Shown here piece by piece: positions 17,507 to 26,106 of a DNA stretch of 53,109 nt. This stretch comes from Bradyrhizobium rifense (GTDB taxonomy: Bacteria; Pseudomonadota; Alphaproteobacteria; Rhizobiales; Xanthobacteraceae), in NCBI RefSeq assembly GCF_008123425.1, contig NZ_VSSS01000109.1, positions 1 to 53,109 on the forward strand. Direction: 5' to 3'. How positions within the stretch are numbered: the stretch's first letter is position 1; each line of letters begins with the position of its first letter. Made by a program: the position numbers and the translations under genes. The notes under the pieces were generated by a model, which saw only the letters and a list, made by a program, of their open reading frames with translations, ran no database searches and was not told the origin of the DNA.

Positions 17507-19606
17507 ATGGCATTGTTCGGCAATCCCTCCATCCGCTCGGTTCTCGGCGCCATTATCGGCGTCCTTTGCCTATTCCTGATCGGGCAGCTCGCGACCGGGC
17601 TTTTTGGTGCGATCGAGCGGAACGGCGCCGCGCAGAAGGTCGAGCGCTTCGCCAGCACCGACCAGCAGCTTTTCACGGCCCTGCTCGGCTTCCGCATCGA
17701 ACGCGGCACCTTCCTGTCGGCGCTGGTTGCCGAGGAGCCGGCCGCCGCCAGTGCCGACGATCGGATCGCCACCAACCGGCAATTGTCGGAAACCGCCTAT
17801 AAGAGCGTGCTCGAACGGCTCGATGGCGTATCCGATGCCCGTCTGACCGGTGCCCTGAGCAAGCTCGTTGCGCTCCATGATGCGCTTGTGCCGCTGCGGA
17901 CGAAGGCAGAAGCCCTCATCCACCAGCCGAAGGCGGCACGCGATACGAAGGCGGCCGACGAGTTTCGGAAAGCGGCGCAGGACTATCTCGACTCCCTGTT
18001 CGTGCTGACCTCCGAGCTGGAGAACGCACTGAAGCTGACCGATCCCGTGGTCGATCACCTCCTGGGCGTGAAGCAGTCGGCCTGGGCCGCGCGCAATTTC
18101 GGCGGCCTCGTCGCCATTCGCCTGGAAGCCGCGGGCGCCGCCGCAAAGCCCTGGACGGCCGTCGACATCGTCGGGGCGGCCGAGGATACCGGTCGTGCCA
18201 GGCAGGCCTGGAGCCAGGTGCTGGATGCGGCAGGCCGCGCCGACGCCCCCGCGAACCTCATCGACGTGATCACGCGCTCGAAGCAAAGCGATGCCACCGC
18301 CATGATCGAGCGCCAGCAAGGCCTCATCAAGGCACTGAGCAACAACCAGACGATCGACATCAAGGGCGTGGAGCTCGCCAAGCTCAACACCGCCATCCTC
18401 AATTTCTACGTCGAGGCCGGCCACGCCGCGCTTGCCGAAATGGTCGCCCGCGCCGGGCAGCAGATGACATCGGCGAAATGGAGCCTGGCGCTCAATGGCG
18501 GGATGATGCTGATCGCGCTCGCTATCACATTGTTCGGCTTCATCCTGGTGAACCGCCGCGTCAGCGCGCCGATCCGCAAGCTGACGCAGGCGATGCGCTC
18601 GCTTGCCGAGCGTGATTATGCGATCGAGCTCGCGGGCATCGAGCGCGGCGACGAGATCGGGGAAATGTCGCGCGCGGTGTCGGTGTTCAGGGAGAACATG
18701 ATGACCGGCGATCGCCTCGCCGAGGAGCAATCGGCAGAGCAGGGCCGGAAAGAACGGCGCCAGCTCGCCGTCGACGGGCTGATCCAACAGTTCGAGAAGA
18801 CCGTCACGGAATCGCTGCACACGCTGGCCTCGGCCTCCGGCGAGCTCAACGCCACCGCGCAGTCGATGTCGTCGACCGCCGAGCAGGGTTCGTCCAAGGC
18901 AGCCTCGGTCGCGAGCCTGTCCGGCGATGCCTCCTCCAACGTGCAGACGGTTGCGGCGGCGACGGAAGAGCTCTCGGCCTCGATCACCGAGATCAGCCGT
19001 CAGGTCGCGGAATCCTCCAGCATTGCAGGTGCCGCCGCCAGCGAAGCCGATCGCACCAATACCGAGGTGCAGGCGCTGGCCGATGCCGCCCAGCGCATCG
19101 GCGACGTCGTTGCGCTGATCACGGGCATTGCCGAGCAGACCAATCTGCTCGCGCTCAACGCCACCATCGAGGCGGCGCGCGCGGGCGACGCCGGCCGCGG
19201 TTTTGCGGTGGTCGCGTCCGAGGTGAAGAACCTCGCGACCCAAACGGCGAAGGCGACCGAGGAAATCACCGGCCAGGTCGCTGCGATCCAGGGCGCGACC
19301 AAGTCGTCGGTGACCGCGATCCAGTCGATCGGCACCACCATCCAGCGCGTCAACGAGATCGCGGCTGCCATCGCGGCCGCCGTCGAGGAGCAGGGTGCCG
19401 CAACGCGCGAGATCGCGCGCAACGTGCAGCAGGCCTCGCAAGGCACCAACGAAGTCTCGCGGCACATCTCCGGCGTGTCGCAGGCCGCAGGGCAAACCGG
19501 TGCAGCCGCCGGCGAGGTGCTGGATTCGGCCAAGATGCTGGCGCGCCTGTCGGACGATCTCAAGCGCGACGTCGACCGCTTCGTCGGCGATCTCCGGGCG
19601 GCGTAG
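17507..19606 (+). CDS. methyl-accepting chemotaxis protein
   Basis: The 699-residue receptor has a membrane helix at about 8-32, a largely helical periplasmic sensor to about 322, a second helix at about 326-348, HAMP at about 346-400 and a cytoplasmic signalling domain to the C-terminus. The hairpin tip that contacts CheA and CheW is recognisable (TGIAEQTNLLALNATIEA, then AGDAGRGFAVVASEVKNLA). The ligand is unknown. The ATG at 17507 begins right before the first helix; an in-frame upstream start at 17399 lacks support. There is no CheB/CheR-docking pentapeptide at the end. Chemotaxis genes lie at the far end of the window (51.4-53.1 kb), not next to it. Confidence 0.92.
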   Translation: MALFGNPSIRSVLGAIIGVLCLFLIGQLATGLFGAIERNGAAQKVERFASTDQQLFTALLGFRIERGTFLSALVAEEPAAASADDRIATNRQLSETAYKSVLERLDGVSDARLTGALSKLVALHDALVPLRTKAEALIHQPKAARDTKAADEFRKAAQDYLDSLFVLTSELENALKLTDPVVDHLLGVKQSAWAARNFGGLVAIRLEAAGAAAKPWTAVDIVGAAEDTGRARQAWSQVLDAAGRADAPANLIDVITRSKQSDATAMIERQQGLIKALSNNQTIDIKGVELAKLNTAILNFYVEAGHAALAEMVARAGQQMTSAKWSLALNGGMMLIALAITLFGFILVNRRVSAPIRKLTQAMRSLAERDYAIELAGIERGDEIGEMSRAVSVFRENMMTGDRLAEEQSAEQGRKERRQLAVDGLIQQFEKTVTESLHTLASASGELNATAQSMSSTAEQGSSKAASVASLSGDASSNVQTVAAATEELSASITEISRQVAESSSIAGAAASEADRTNTEVQALADAAQRIGDVVALITGIAEQTNLLALNATIEAARAGDAGRGFAVVASEVKNLATQTAKATEEITGQVAAIQGATKSSVTAIQSIGTTIQRVNEIAAAIAAAVEEQGAATREIARNVQQASQGTNEVSRHISGVSQAAGQTGAAAGEVLDSAKMLARLSDDLKRDVDRFVGDLRAA

Positions 19607-19615
19607 AGTCAGGTC

Positions 19616-19732
19616 CGTAGGGTGGGTTAGCCCTGCGGCTGCGCGCAGCGCAGTCCGCCGGCGTAACCCACCACTGTTCGTCTCCGCGAAGGCAGAAGAG
19701 GTGGATTACGCCTTCGGCTAATCCACCCTACT
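19616..19732. repeat. 117-bp palindromic intergenic repeat
   Basis: The ends are inverted copies: TAGGGTGGGTTAG on the left and CTAATCCACCCTA on the right match at 12 of 13 positions. The right part (GTGGATTACGCCTTCGGCTA and onward) is also present in the repeat at 34772-34960. It lies between convergent MCP and GMC oxidoreductase genes and may help end transcription. Confidence 0.7.
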
Positions 19733-19746
19733 AAGCGTGGGCGAAA

Positions 19747-21444
19747 TCACTGCATCATCGCGGCTGCGATCTTCTCCGCCGACATCAACACCGGAAAATT
19801 GGTGTTGGCGCATGGCACCACCGGGAAGATCGAGGCATCGACGACGCGCAGGCCCTGGATGCCTTTGACCCGGCCCTGGGCATCGACCACCGCCATCGGA
19901 TCGTCGGCCCGGCCCATACGGCATGAGCACGAGGCGTGCCACACGCCGATGGTGGCCTTGCGCACGAAGGCTTCCAGCGCCTCGTCGTCGTTGATCACGT
20001 CATCGAAGGTGAAACCTTCGACCACGAAATTGTCGATCAGGTAGTGGCGCAGCGCCGCCGGTCCATCCATCAGGGTCGCGGCGATCTGGGTCAAAATCCT
20101 GTTCCTGGTGTTGACCACGCCAATCTTGCGGACCTTGTCGGTATAGGCGGCCGGGAACGGCTTGTCGGTCACCGCCTTCACGATGTCGCTCATCTGAATG
20201 GCCGCCATCTTGCGGAAGCCGCTCATCAGGCGATCGAGGTCGCGGCGGTCGGACAGCAGATTGAACTCGACGATCGGCTCGGCTCCCGGGTCGCGCGAGG
20301 CGAGCTTGACCTGTCCGGTCTCGGAATAGGTCTTGTTGACGAAGGTGAGCAGCGAGCCGATCTGCGTGCCGACCGCGTGCCAGGCCGATTTACTGAGCAC
20401 GATGACGAACATGTCGCCATTCGGCACACCCGGCAGCCCCGACGAATAACGCAGGCCAAGCTGCATGTGCCGCCTGGTATGCTCGTTCATGCGCGCGCCG
20501 CGGCGGACGAACGACGACAGCGAGATCGAGGGATGATCCATCAGGCGTTGGCCGACGCCCGCGAGCCCCATCAGCACCGGGATGCCCATATCCTTGAGGT
20601 GGCCGACCGGGCCGATGCCGGCACGCAACAGATGCGCCGGCGAATGGATGGCGCCGCTGGAGAGGATGATCTCGCGTCCGCGGAATTCCTGCTCGCGACC
20701 GTCGACGACAGCTTTTACGCCGACGCATTGCGTGCCTTCGAACAACAGCTCTCTCACCTGCGTGTTGGTGGAGATCGTCAGGTTCGAACGCTTGCGGGTG
20801 TCGCGATCGAGATAGCCCATCGCGGCCGAGACGCGCTGCTCGGCCTGGTTGGAATGCGTCACCGGAAAATAGCCGTCGACGAATTCGCCGTTCTGGTCGG
20901 CGACGAAGGGATGGCCGGCTTGATCGAAGGCGTCGGCGAAAGCCTGCGAATGCCGGGTCCAGTGCTCGCGCGGAATGCGGCGCACGGGAATGCGGCCGTC
21001 CTTGCCGTGATACGGTCCATCGAAATCGAGGTCGCGCTCGACCCTCTTGAAGAACGGCAGCACGTCGTTCCAGGTCCAGCCCTCGGCACCCCGCGCGTCC
21101 CATTCGTCGTAATCGGTCGGTGCGCCGCGATTGGCCATCTGGCCGTTGATCGAGGAGCCACCGCCGAGCACGCGCGCCTGCTCGTATTTGCGCAACGGCG
21201 GGGGCGCTTCGTTTGGATTGTTGTGGCTGACGACCTGGGTCGTGACCTTCAATTCCGTCCAGTGGAAGCGAGGATCGAAATAGGCGGTGCCCGGATAGCT
21301 GTCCCTGATTTCGGCCGGCTCGTTGCCGGGTGGTGTGTCCTGTCCGGCTTCGCACAGCAGGACCTTGTTGGCGCTCCTGGCGGAGAGCCGGTGGGCCAGC
21401 ACGGACCCCGCCGAGCCGCCGCCCACGATAATGTAGTCGTACAC
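19747..21444 (-). CDS. GMC-family FAD-dependent oxidoreductase (choline dehydrogenase-like)
   Basis: The 565-residue enzyme begins with the FAD-binding motif YIIVGGGSAGSVLAHRLS. Both GMC signatures are visible: ARVLGGGSSINGQMANRG near residue 90 and SSGAIHSPAHLLRAGIG near 265. The catalytic region has WHASCSCRMG and the NTNFP segment. It should oxidise an alcohol to an aldehyde with FAD; the substrate is not predictable. A GTG at 21444 is the best start, because it opens the FAD motif and AGAGGAAA precedes it; an upstream frame to 21594 is not conserved. No partner aldehyde dehydrogenase lies nearby. Confidence 0.9.
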   Translation of the reverse strand: MYDYIIVGGGSAGSVLAHRLSARSANKVLLCEAGQDTPPGNEPAEIRDSYPGTAYFDPRFHWTELKVTTQVVSHNNPNEAPPPLRKYEQARVLGGGSSINGQMANRGAPTDYDEWDARGAEGWTWNDVLPFFKRVERDLDFDGPYHGKDGRIPVRRIPREHWTRHSQAFADAFDQAGHPFVADQNGEFVDGYFPVTHSNQAEQRVSAAMGYLDRDTRKRSNLTISTNTQVRELLFEGTQCVGVKAVVDGREQEFRGREIILSSGAIHSPAHLLRAGIGPVGHLKDMGIPVLMGLAGVGQRLMDHPSISLSSFVRRGARMNEHTRRHMQLGLRYSSGLPGVPNGDMFVIVLSKSAWHAVGTQIGSLLTFVNKTYSETGQVKLASRDPGAEPIVEFNLLSDRRDLDRLMSGFRKMAAIQMSDIVKAVTDKPFPAAYTDKVRKIGVVNTRNRILTQIAATLMDGPAALRHYLIDNFVVEGFTFDDVINDDEALEAFVRKATIGVWHASCSCRMGRADDPMAVVDAQGRVKGIQGLRVVDASIFPVVPCANTNFPVLMSAEKIAAAMMQ

Positions 21445-21860
21445 GATTGGCGTTTCCTCTTGTTCTTGTCCCAAGAGGGTAGCGTGGTTTGATCGCGAGG
21501 TCACCTCGGCTGAATTTCGCCTAGCGGTTTGCCTTGAAAGCCTCCCAAGCCGTGCATCCGCATAAAGAGCTCGCGCAGGATCAGCACAGTCCAACGATCA
21601 CCCACGACGCTCTCGGAGCGGGCGACGGGCAAAGTGTTTGGTCAGCCAGGTTGTCTTTCATCGGCTTCATCACGCTTTCTTCATCCGGCAGCGCTGCGGC
21701 GCGCCGCCACGGCACACGGCGATCATGAAAGACGGAGCGGCGAACACGATGCAAATTGGCCGGACTGGTACGCCGACCACATCATCCACGAACAGACCGG
21801 CCAGAAATTGCCCGAGTAGATTCCATGCAATCAGCCACATGGCTGCTCAAGGAGGCGACA

Positions 21861-23183
21861 ATGGATACGATCGACAATGACAGGCGCAGGCTGCTGATCG
21901 GCGCCGCCATCGGGTTTGCTGCCACGAGTGCCACGAGCCTCCTTTCGGTTCGTCCGGCGCCGGCCGCCACCGCCGGCGAGATTCGTCCCTTCCACATCGA
22001 TATTCCCGAAGCGGATCTTGTCGACCTTCGCCGGCGTCTGGCGGCGACCCGCTGGTCGGACAAGGAGACGGTGGCCGACGATTCCCAGGGGGTGCCGCAG
22101 GCGATGCTCCAGGAGCTCGTCCGTTACTGGCAAGCCGATTACGACTGGCGGAAGGTCGAGGCGCGGCTGAACGCGCTGCCGCAATTCACCACCGAGATCG
22201 ATGGTCTCGACATCCACTTCATCCATGTTCGCTCGAGGCATCAGAACGCCCTGCCGATGATCGTGACCCATGGCTGGCCCGGCTCGGTCATCGAGCAGAT
22301 GAAGATCATCGATCCCCTCACCAACCCGACGGCGCATGGCGGCAGCGCGGAGGATGCCTTCCACCTCGTGATCCCCTCGATGCCTGGTTATGGATTCTCG
22401 GGCAAGCCGACCACGACCGGTTGGGATCCGCAGAGGATCGCACGCGCGTGGGTCGTGCTGATGAAGCGTCTCGGCTACGAGAAGTTCGTCGCACAGGGCG
22501 GCGATTGGGGCTCGCCCGTCTCGAACGAGATGGCCAAGCTCGGCGCCCCGGAGTTGATCGGCATCCACGTCAATCTGCCCGGCGTCGTTCCGCCGGAGAT
22601 TCTCAAGGCCGTGGCGTCGGGCGAGCCTGCCCCGGCCAATCTGTCGGATGAGGAGAAGCACGCCTTCGCCCAGCTCATGGTTCAATTCACGAAACGCCGC
22701 GCCTACGCGCAGATCATGGGCACGCGCCCGCAAACGCTCGCAGCCCTGACGGATTCCCCGGCCGGTCTTGCGGCCTGGCTGCTCGACCACGGCGACGGTT
22801 ATGCCCAGCCGGCCTCGGCGATGCAGGCCGCGGTGCTCGGGCACGCGGTCAACGGATACTCAGCCGGCGCGCTGACACGCGACGACGTGCTGGACAACGT
22901 CACCCTGTACTGGCTGACCAACAGCGCGATCTCTTCGGCGCGGCTGTACTGGGAGAACAAGGCCAATCTCTATCTGCCGGCGAATGTCGAGATACCGGCC
23001 GCCGTCACCGCGTTTCCCGGCGAGAGTTTCGTGGCACCGCGGAGCTGGGCCGAGAAGGCCTATCACAAGCTGATCTACTTCCATCAGGCCGAGGCCGGCG
23101 GACATTTCGCGGCGTGGGAGCAGCCAGGGATTTTCAGCAGGGAGGTTCGCGACGCGTTCCGGCCTCTCCGAAGCCCAAGTTGA
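21861..23183 (+). CDS. exported epoxide hydrolase (alpha/beta hydrolase)
   Basis: The 440-residue protein has an N-terminal twin-arginine-like leader (DRRRLLIGAAIGFAATSA) and a cleavage-like APAAT segment, then an EHN-type N-terminal domain and an alpha/beta-hydrolase core. The oxyanion motif is HGWPGS, the nucleophile is D215 in GGDWGS, and the catalytic histidine is H415 in AGGHFAAWE. These are the features of microsomal-type epoxide hydrolases, which convert epoxides to diols. AAGGAGG precedes the ATG at 21861, which decides the start over an in-frame ATG further upstream. The gene is monocistronic and oriented away from the GMC oxidoreductase gene. Confidence 0.9.
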   Translation: MDTIDNDRRRLLIGAAIGFAATSATSLLSVRPAPAATAGEIRPFHIDIPEADLVDLRRRLAATRWSDKETVADDSQGVPQAMLQELVRYWQADYDWRKVEARLNALPQFTTEIDGLDIHFIHVRSRHQNALPMIVTHGWPGSVIEQMKIIDPLTNPTAHGGSAEDAFHLVIPSMPGYGFSGKPTTTGWDPQRIARAWVVLMKRLGYEKFVAQGGDWGSPVSNEMAKLGAPELIGIHVNLPGVVPPEILKAVASGEPAPANLSDEEKHAFAQLMVQFTKRRAYAQIMGTRPQTLAALTDSPAGLAAWLLDHGDGYAQPASAMQAAVLGHAVNGYSAGALTRDDVLDNVTLYWLTNSAISSARLYWENKANLYLPANVEIPAAVTAFPGESFVAPRSWAEKAYHKLIYFHQAEAGGHFAAWEQPGIFSREVRDAFRPLRSPS

Positions 23184-23229
23184 AGACACCGGCGCGCAGC
23201 GAGCCGCCCTCGTGCGGGGAGACCATCCC

Positions 23230-23511
23230 CTATTGCAGAACCTTCGGCATCACGACCACGACATCGACCTGTCGCTTCAACACACGCGCTGCGACACCGG
23301 CGATATAGATCGAATAGCCGTCCTCGATGTCGGAGGCGATCTCCTCGTCCTTGGCGAAGGCATACAGCATCGTGCCGTCGAGCTTGTCGAAGCGGATGCC
23401 TGCAAAGAGGCGATCGAATGTCTCGGCGCCGACGGCGCCTGCCATCAACGCCTGTATCGCCTGGTCCTGGACGAGTGTGAGCTGCATCATGCCGGTGAGA
23501 TATGGAAACAC
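23230..23511 (-). CDS. small hypothetical protein
   Basis: A 93-residue frame with protein-like composition lies downstream of the ribbon-helix-helix gene on the same strand. It has an acidic middle (FAKDEEIASDIEDGY) and a hydrophobic end (QVDVVVVMPKVLQ). I recognise no family and no catalytic motif. The GTG start at 23511 is uncertain; an ATG at 23490 (MMQLT reading) is as likely. It might be a partner of the RHH protein, but nothing in it resembles a known toxin. Confidence 0.45.
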   Translation of the reverse strand: MFPYLTGMMQLTLVQDQAIQALMAGAVGAETFDRLFAGIRFDKLDGTMLYAFAKDEEIASDIEDGYSIYIAGVAARVLKRQVDVVVVMPKVLQ

Positions 23512-23605
23512 TGCGCGAATACAAGGTGCGGACGATCAGGACGAACGTAACAGCCTTTGTCTGAGCGGACGCTGAACGAGCGTCCCGGCGTGATCGTGTC
23601 TGGGA

Positions 23606-23851
23606 CTAACCCGGCTCCTGGTTGCCCTCGCCGCCTGGCTTGTGTCCATCGGGCCCGCGGTCGAACAGACCGTAGTGGCTGGAGCGGCTGCCATCAGCCT
23701 GCACCGGCCTGGCCGCGAGCCCCAGTCCGAGCAACTCCCGAATGGCCGCCGCCCGGGTCGGCATGCGGTGGGCAAACCTGAAATCATCAATCAGCGAAAG
23801 CTCTTCCGGGGTGAGCATGATCTGAAGACGTTCTCCGCGAAGGTCCTGCAT
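23606..23851 (-). CDS. ribbon-helix-helix (CopG/Arc-like) DNA-binding protein
   Basis: The 81-residue protein opens with a beta strand (GERLQIMLTP) and two helices (EELSLIDDFRFAHRMPTRAAAIRELLGLGLA), the typical ribbon-helix-helix pattern in which a dimeric strand reads the major groove. The tail is Gly/Pro-rich. Such proteins are often antitoxins or small repressors. AGAAAGG precedes the ATG. No recognisable toxin gene overlaps or adjoins it, so it may be an orphan. Confidence 0.78.
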   Translation of the reverse strand: MQDLRGERLQIMLTPEELSLIDDFRFAHRMPTRAAAIRELLGLGLAARPVQADGSRSSHYGLFDRGPDGHKPGGEGNQEPG

Positions 23852-24127
23852 AGCCTTTCTCGCTGCAGTGGGTTGGGATGGCGCGTGAGTAAACTACTCA
23901 ATCTACTCATTTCACTAAAAGTTCCCCAAGCTCCCTGAAAACGGGCTTATGAGCATAATATTCTTGTGAAAACAATGGGTTGAACGTCACGCGGGGTGAG
24001 CGATCCCGACGAGCCCTGATCACGCACCTGCGCGTCCACTTCCTGAGAGTTTGCCAATGCGTTTTAGCCCTATCTTATGGGCTGCATCCCTAGATTGCGG
24101 CCGATTTGCATGTCGGGAGTTACCGCA

Positions 24128-24670
24128 ATGGCGTTCGGCAAGCGTCAATCCGGAGTTGGTGCGGCTGCACAATCTCTCAATGTCGACCCGCATGTCGCAT
24201 CAAGCCGGATTGCGACCGAGACGGTCCAGGGGCCCAGCCCGTTTCGCTGGTTCATCATGCTCGTTGCCTGCGCCGCGGGGCTTTACCACCTGTTGGCCAG
24301 CTACGGTCCGGACCTCCTGCGCGACCATCGGCTGGCCGGGACCTGGCAGCCGGCGTACGATCTGCAAGCCACGGAAGGAAAGTGCGAACGAACGAACTTC
24401 GTGATCACCTTCTGCAGTACCAAGATCAAGTCGGTCGCCAGGCCTGATCAAGCGCCGATGACTCATAGTTTCCTGATGTTCTTTTCGAGCGGTGGCGGCG
24501 AAGCGCTGGTGCCGGTGCGCTCGACGACCAACCGCTCGGCGGTCTCGATCTTCTACGCCGCGGAAACAAAGCTCTGGAACCGCACGCTGTCGCTGATTTT
24601 CGCAGCGGGCATGATGGCCTTGCTCGATCTCGTCGCGCTGTTCGGTTTCTGGAACGCAGTCAATTCGTGA
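24128..24670 (+). CDS. hypothetical two-helix membrane protein
   Basis: The 180-residue protein has two likely membrane helices, at about 40-58 (RWFIMLVACAAGLYHLL) and about 153-172 (LSLIFAAGMMALLDLVALFG), with a soluble segment of about 90 residues between them. The loop has a cysteine pair (EGKCERTNFVITFCSTK). No family is recognised. GGAG eight bases before the ATG supports this start. It ends 31 bases before the ClpP-like protease gene on the same strand, so the two probably form an operon and may work together. Confidence 0.65.
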   Translation: MAFGKRQSGVGAAAQSLNVDPHVASSRIATETVQGPSPFRWFIMLVACAAGLYHLLASYGPDLLRDHRLAGTWQPAYDLQATEGKCERTNFVITFCSTKIKSVARPDQAPMTHSFLMFFSSGGGEALVPVRSTTNRSAVSIFYAAETKLWNRTLSLIFAAGMMALLDLVALFGFWNAVNS

Positions 24671-24701
24671 AGGCCTCCTTCCCACTGATTGGTCGTAGAC
24701 C

Positions 24702-25388
24702 GTGACACTGCTCAAGACCCTCGTCTGCATCGGCTGCATCGTGATCGTCTGGGCCACTTTCCAGATGCCGTCCGGCTCCGGAGATGTGGCATCTCGACAG
24801 ACCTTGTCGATCAGCGAGGAGCCGGACCGCATCGTGCTCGGCTGGAGCGGGCCCGTGCAGGAGCCGATGAGCGAGCGCGTCGCCGCCGCGCTCGATCGTT
24901 ACAGGATGGATCAGCGCCGGCTCGTCCTCATCCTCAACTCGCCGGGCGGCTCGGTCGAACACGGGCGCAAGGTCGTCGCCGCGATCCGCGGGCGCGACCG
25001 CGCGATCGACACGCTGGTCCAGAAGGCCGGCGTCTGCGCGTCCATGTGCGTCCCGATTTTTCTCGCCGGCGCCGAGCGCAAGGCCGATCCCGAAGCCTAT
25101 TTCATGTTTCACCAGGTCAGCCTGGACCGGAGTGCAAAGGAAAATCTGAAGCGGCGAGAGCTCAGTGACTCCGAACGAGCTGCCGTCTCGCAAGTCGTCA
25201 AGACCATCGAGACGCAGGTCACGGACGATTTCTTCCACAGCGATTTCGCCATCCGCGGCGTCAACGCGGCCTGGCTTGCCATGATGCGGCGAAAGATCTC
25301 CGACCGCGATGTCTGGATGAGCGGCCAGCAGCTGGTCGACGAAGGCTCCGGCATCGTCGACAGTCTCGTCCGCACACCCGCCGGTTAG
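24702..25388 (+). CDS. membrane-anchored or exported ClpP-like serine protease
   Basis: The 228-residue protein has an N-terminal hydrophobic segment (LVCIGCIVIVWATF) and a Clp/crotonase-fold protease domain. All three catalytic residues align with ClpP: S114 in VCASMCVP, H137 in YFMFHQV and D203 in SDRDVWMS. LNSPGGSVEHG matches the oxyanion loop. The normal ClpP has no membrane segment and works with an AAA+ unfoldase; this one more likely faces the periplasm without ATPase, an inference. It starts with GTG and sits 31 bases after the membrane protein gene. Confidence 0.8.
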   Translation: MTLLKTLVCIGCIVIVWATFQMPSGSGDVASRQTLSISEEPDRIVLGWSGPVQEPMSERVAAALDRYRMDQRRLVLILNSPGGSVEHGRKVVAAIRGRDRAIDTLVQKAGVCASMCVPIFLAGAERKADPEAYFMFHQVSLDRSAKENLKRRELSDSERAAVSQVVKTIETQVTDDFFHSDFAIRGVNAAWLAMMRRKISDRDVWMSGQQLVDEGSGIVDSLVRTPAG

Positions 25389-25435
25389 CAGGTCTGGTTT
25401 CCCATCCGAAGCGCGCGCCTTACGATGTCGAACAG

Positions 25436-25684
25436 CTATCGGCTATCGCGCCACGCAGCCAGGTACAATGGAGATCTGCGCACTTCTTCAACGGTGGTCC
25501 TCGACAAGCCCATGTCTGCGAGCAGACGATCGTCAAGTTCGAGAAGCCGCCTGTACTGGCATCGTCGTTCCCACTCCCGTGCTATTCCAACGAGCCACGA
25601 CAACGGGCTGCTCCAGGACCATCTGGAAACCCGAAAGGATGGCGATCCTGCATCAAGAGTGTTTGTTGAATGGCCGCAAGGCAT
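25436..25684 (-). CDS. DUF1127 domain protein
   Basis: The 82-residue protein ends in a DUF1127 domain (RRLLELDDRLLADMGLSR, then TVEEVRRSPLYLAAW). These small arginine-rich proteins are widespread in alphaproteobacteria, and members have been tied to phosphate or RNA metabolism and stress; the exact role is unknown here. GGAGGTG six bases before the ATG gives a strong ribosome binding site and sets the start. It lies tail-to-tail with the ClpP-like gene. Confidence 0.82.
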   Translation of the reverse strand: MPCGHSTNTLDAGSPSFRVSRWSWSSPLSWLVGIAREWERRCQYRRLLELDDRLLADMGLSRTTVEEVRRSPLYLAAWRDSR

Positions 25685-25862
25685 GTTTCACCTCCGTATT
25701 GGAGCGAAACAACGCTTGGCTGCGGAGGCTCATCGGGCGGTTGTCAAAGGCCCGAGGAATTTGTGTATCACGTGTCTCTCAGGGGCTCAAGCGATCGTAA
25801 GCGGACGTCGACTCATGAAGTCGCCGTGCTTCACTATCTGAGAGCGTTCCCGCAGACCCTCA

Positions 25863-26090
25863 TCACGGAGCGCGAAAGATCAGTGCCGTTACGATCAGCG
25901 ACAGGCCGGCGAGCAGAAGTAGCACCAGCACGACCTTGCGGAAGGTTTCGTCATCAATTGTTCCAAAGAGCTTGAATCCGATCCACAGACCCGCGAGCAT
26001 GAATGGGAAGCCCAGGACATACAGTTCAAGAGCTTCCGACGTGATGGCGCCAGCGGCCGCGGATCCCCGGTCTTCAAACAGACAGGTTGA
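25863..26090 (-). pseudogene. C-terminal remnant of a TauE/SafE-type permease
   Basis: A minus-strand frame with no usable ATG near its 5' end encodes about 75 residues, including ALELYVLGFPFMLAGLWIGF and FRKVVLVLLLLAGLSLIVTA. These resemble the last two helices of TauE/SafE (TSUP) sulfite/organosulfonate exporters, which normally have about 250 residues. The frame opens after a TGA and the first six or so helices are missing, so it is probably a decayed fragment. The 178 bases between it and the DUF1127 gene hold nothing I recognise. Confidence 0.6.
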
Positions 26091-26106
26091 TCAAGTTCCT
26101 CTGATC

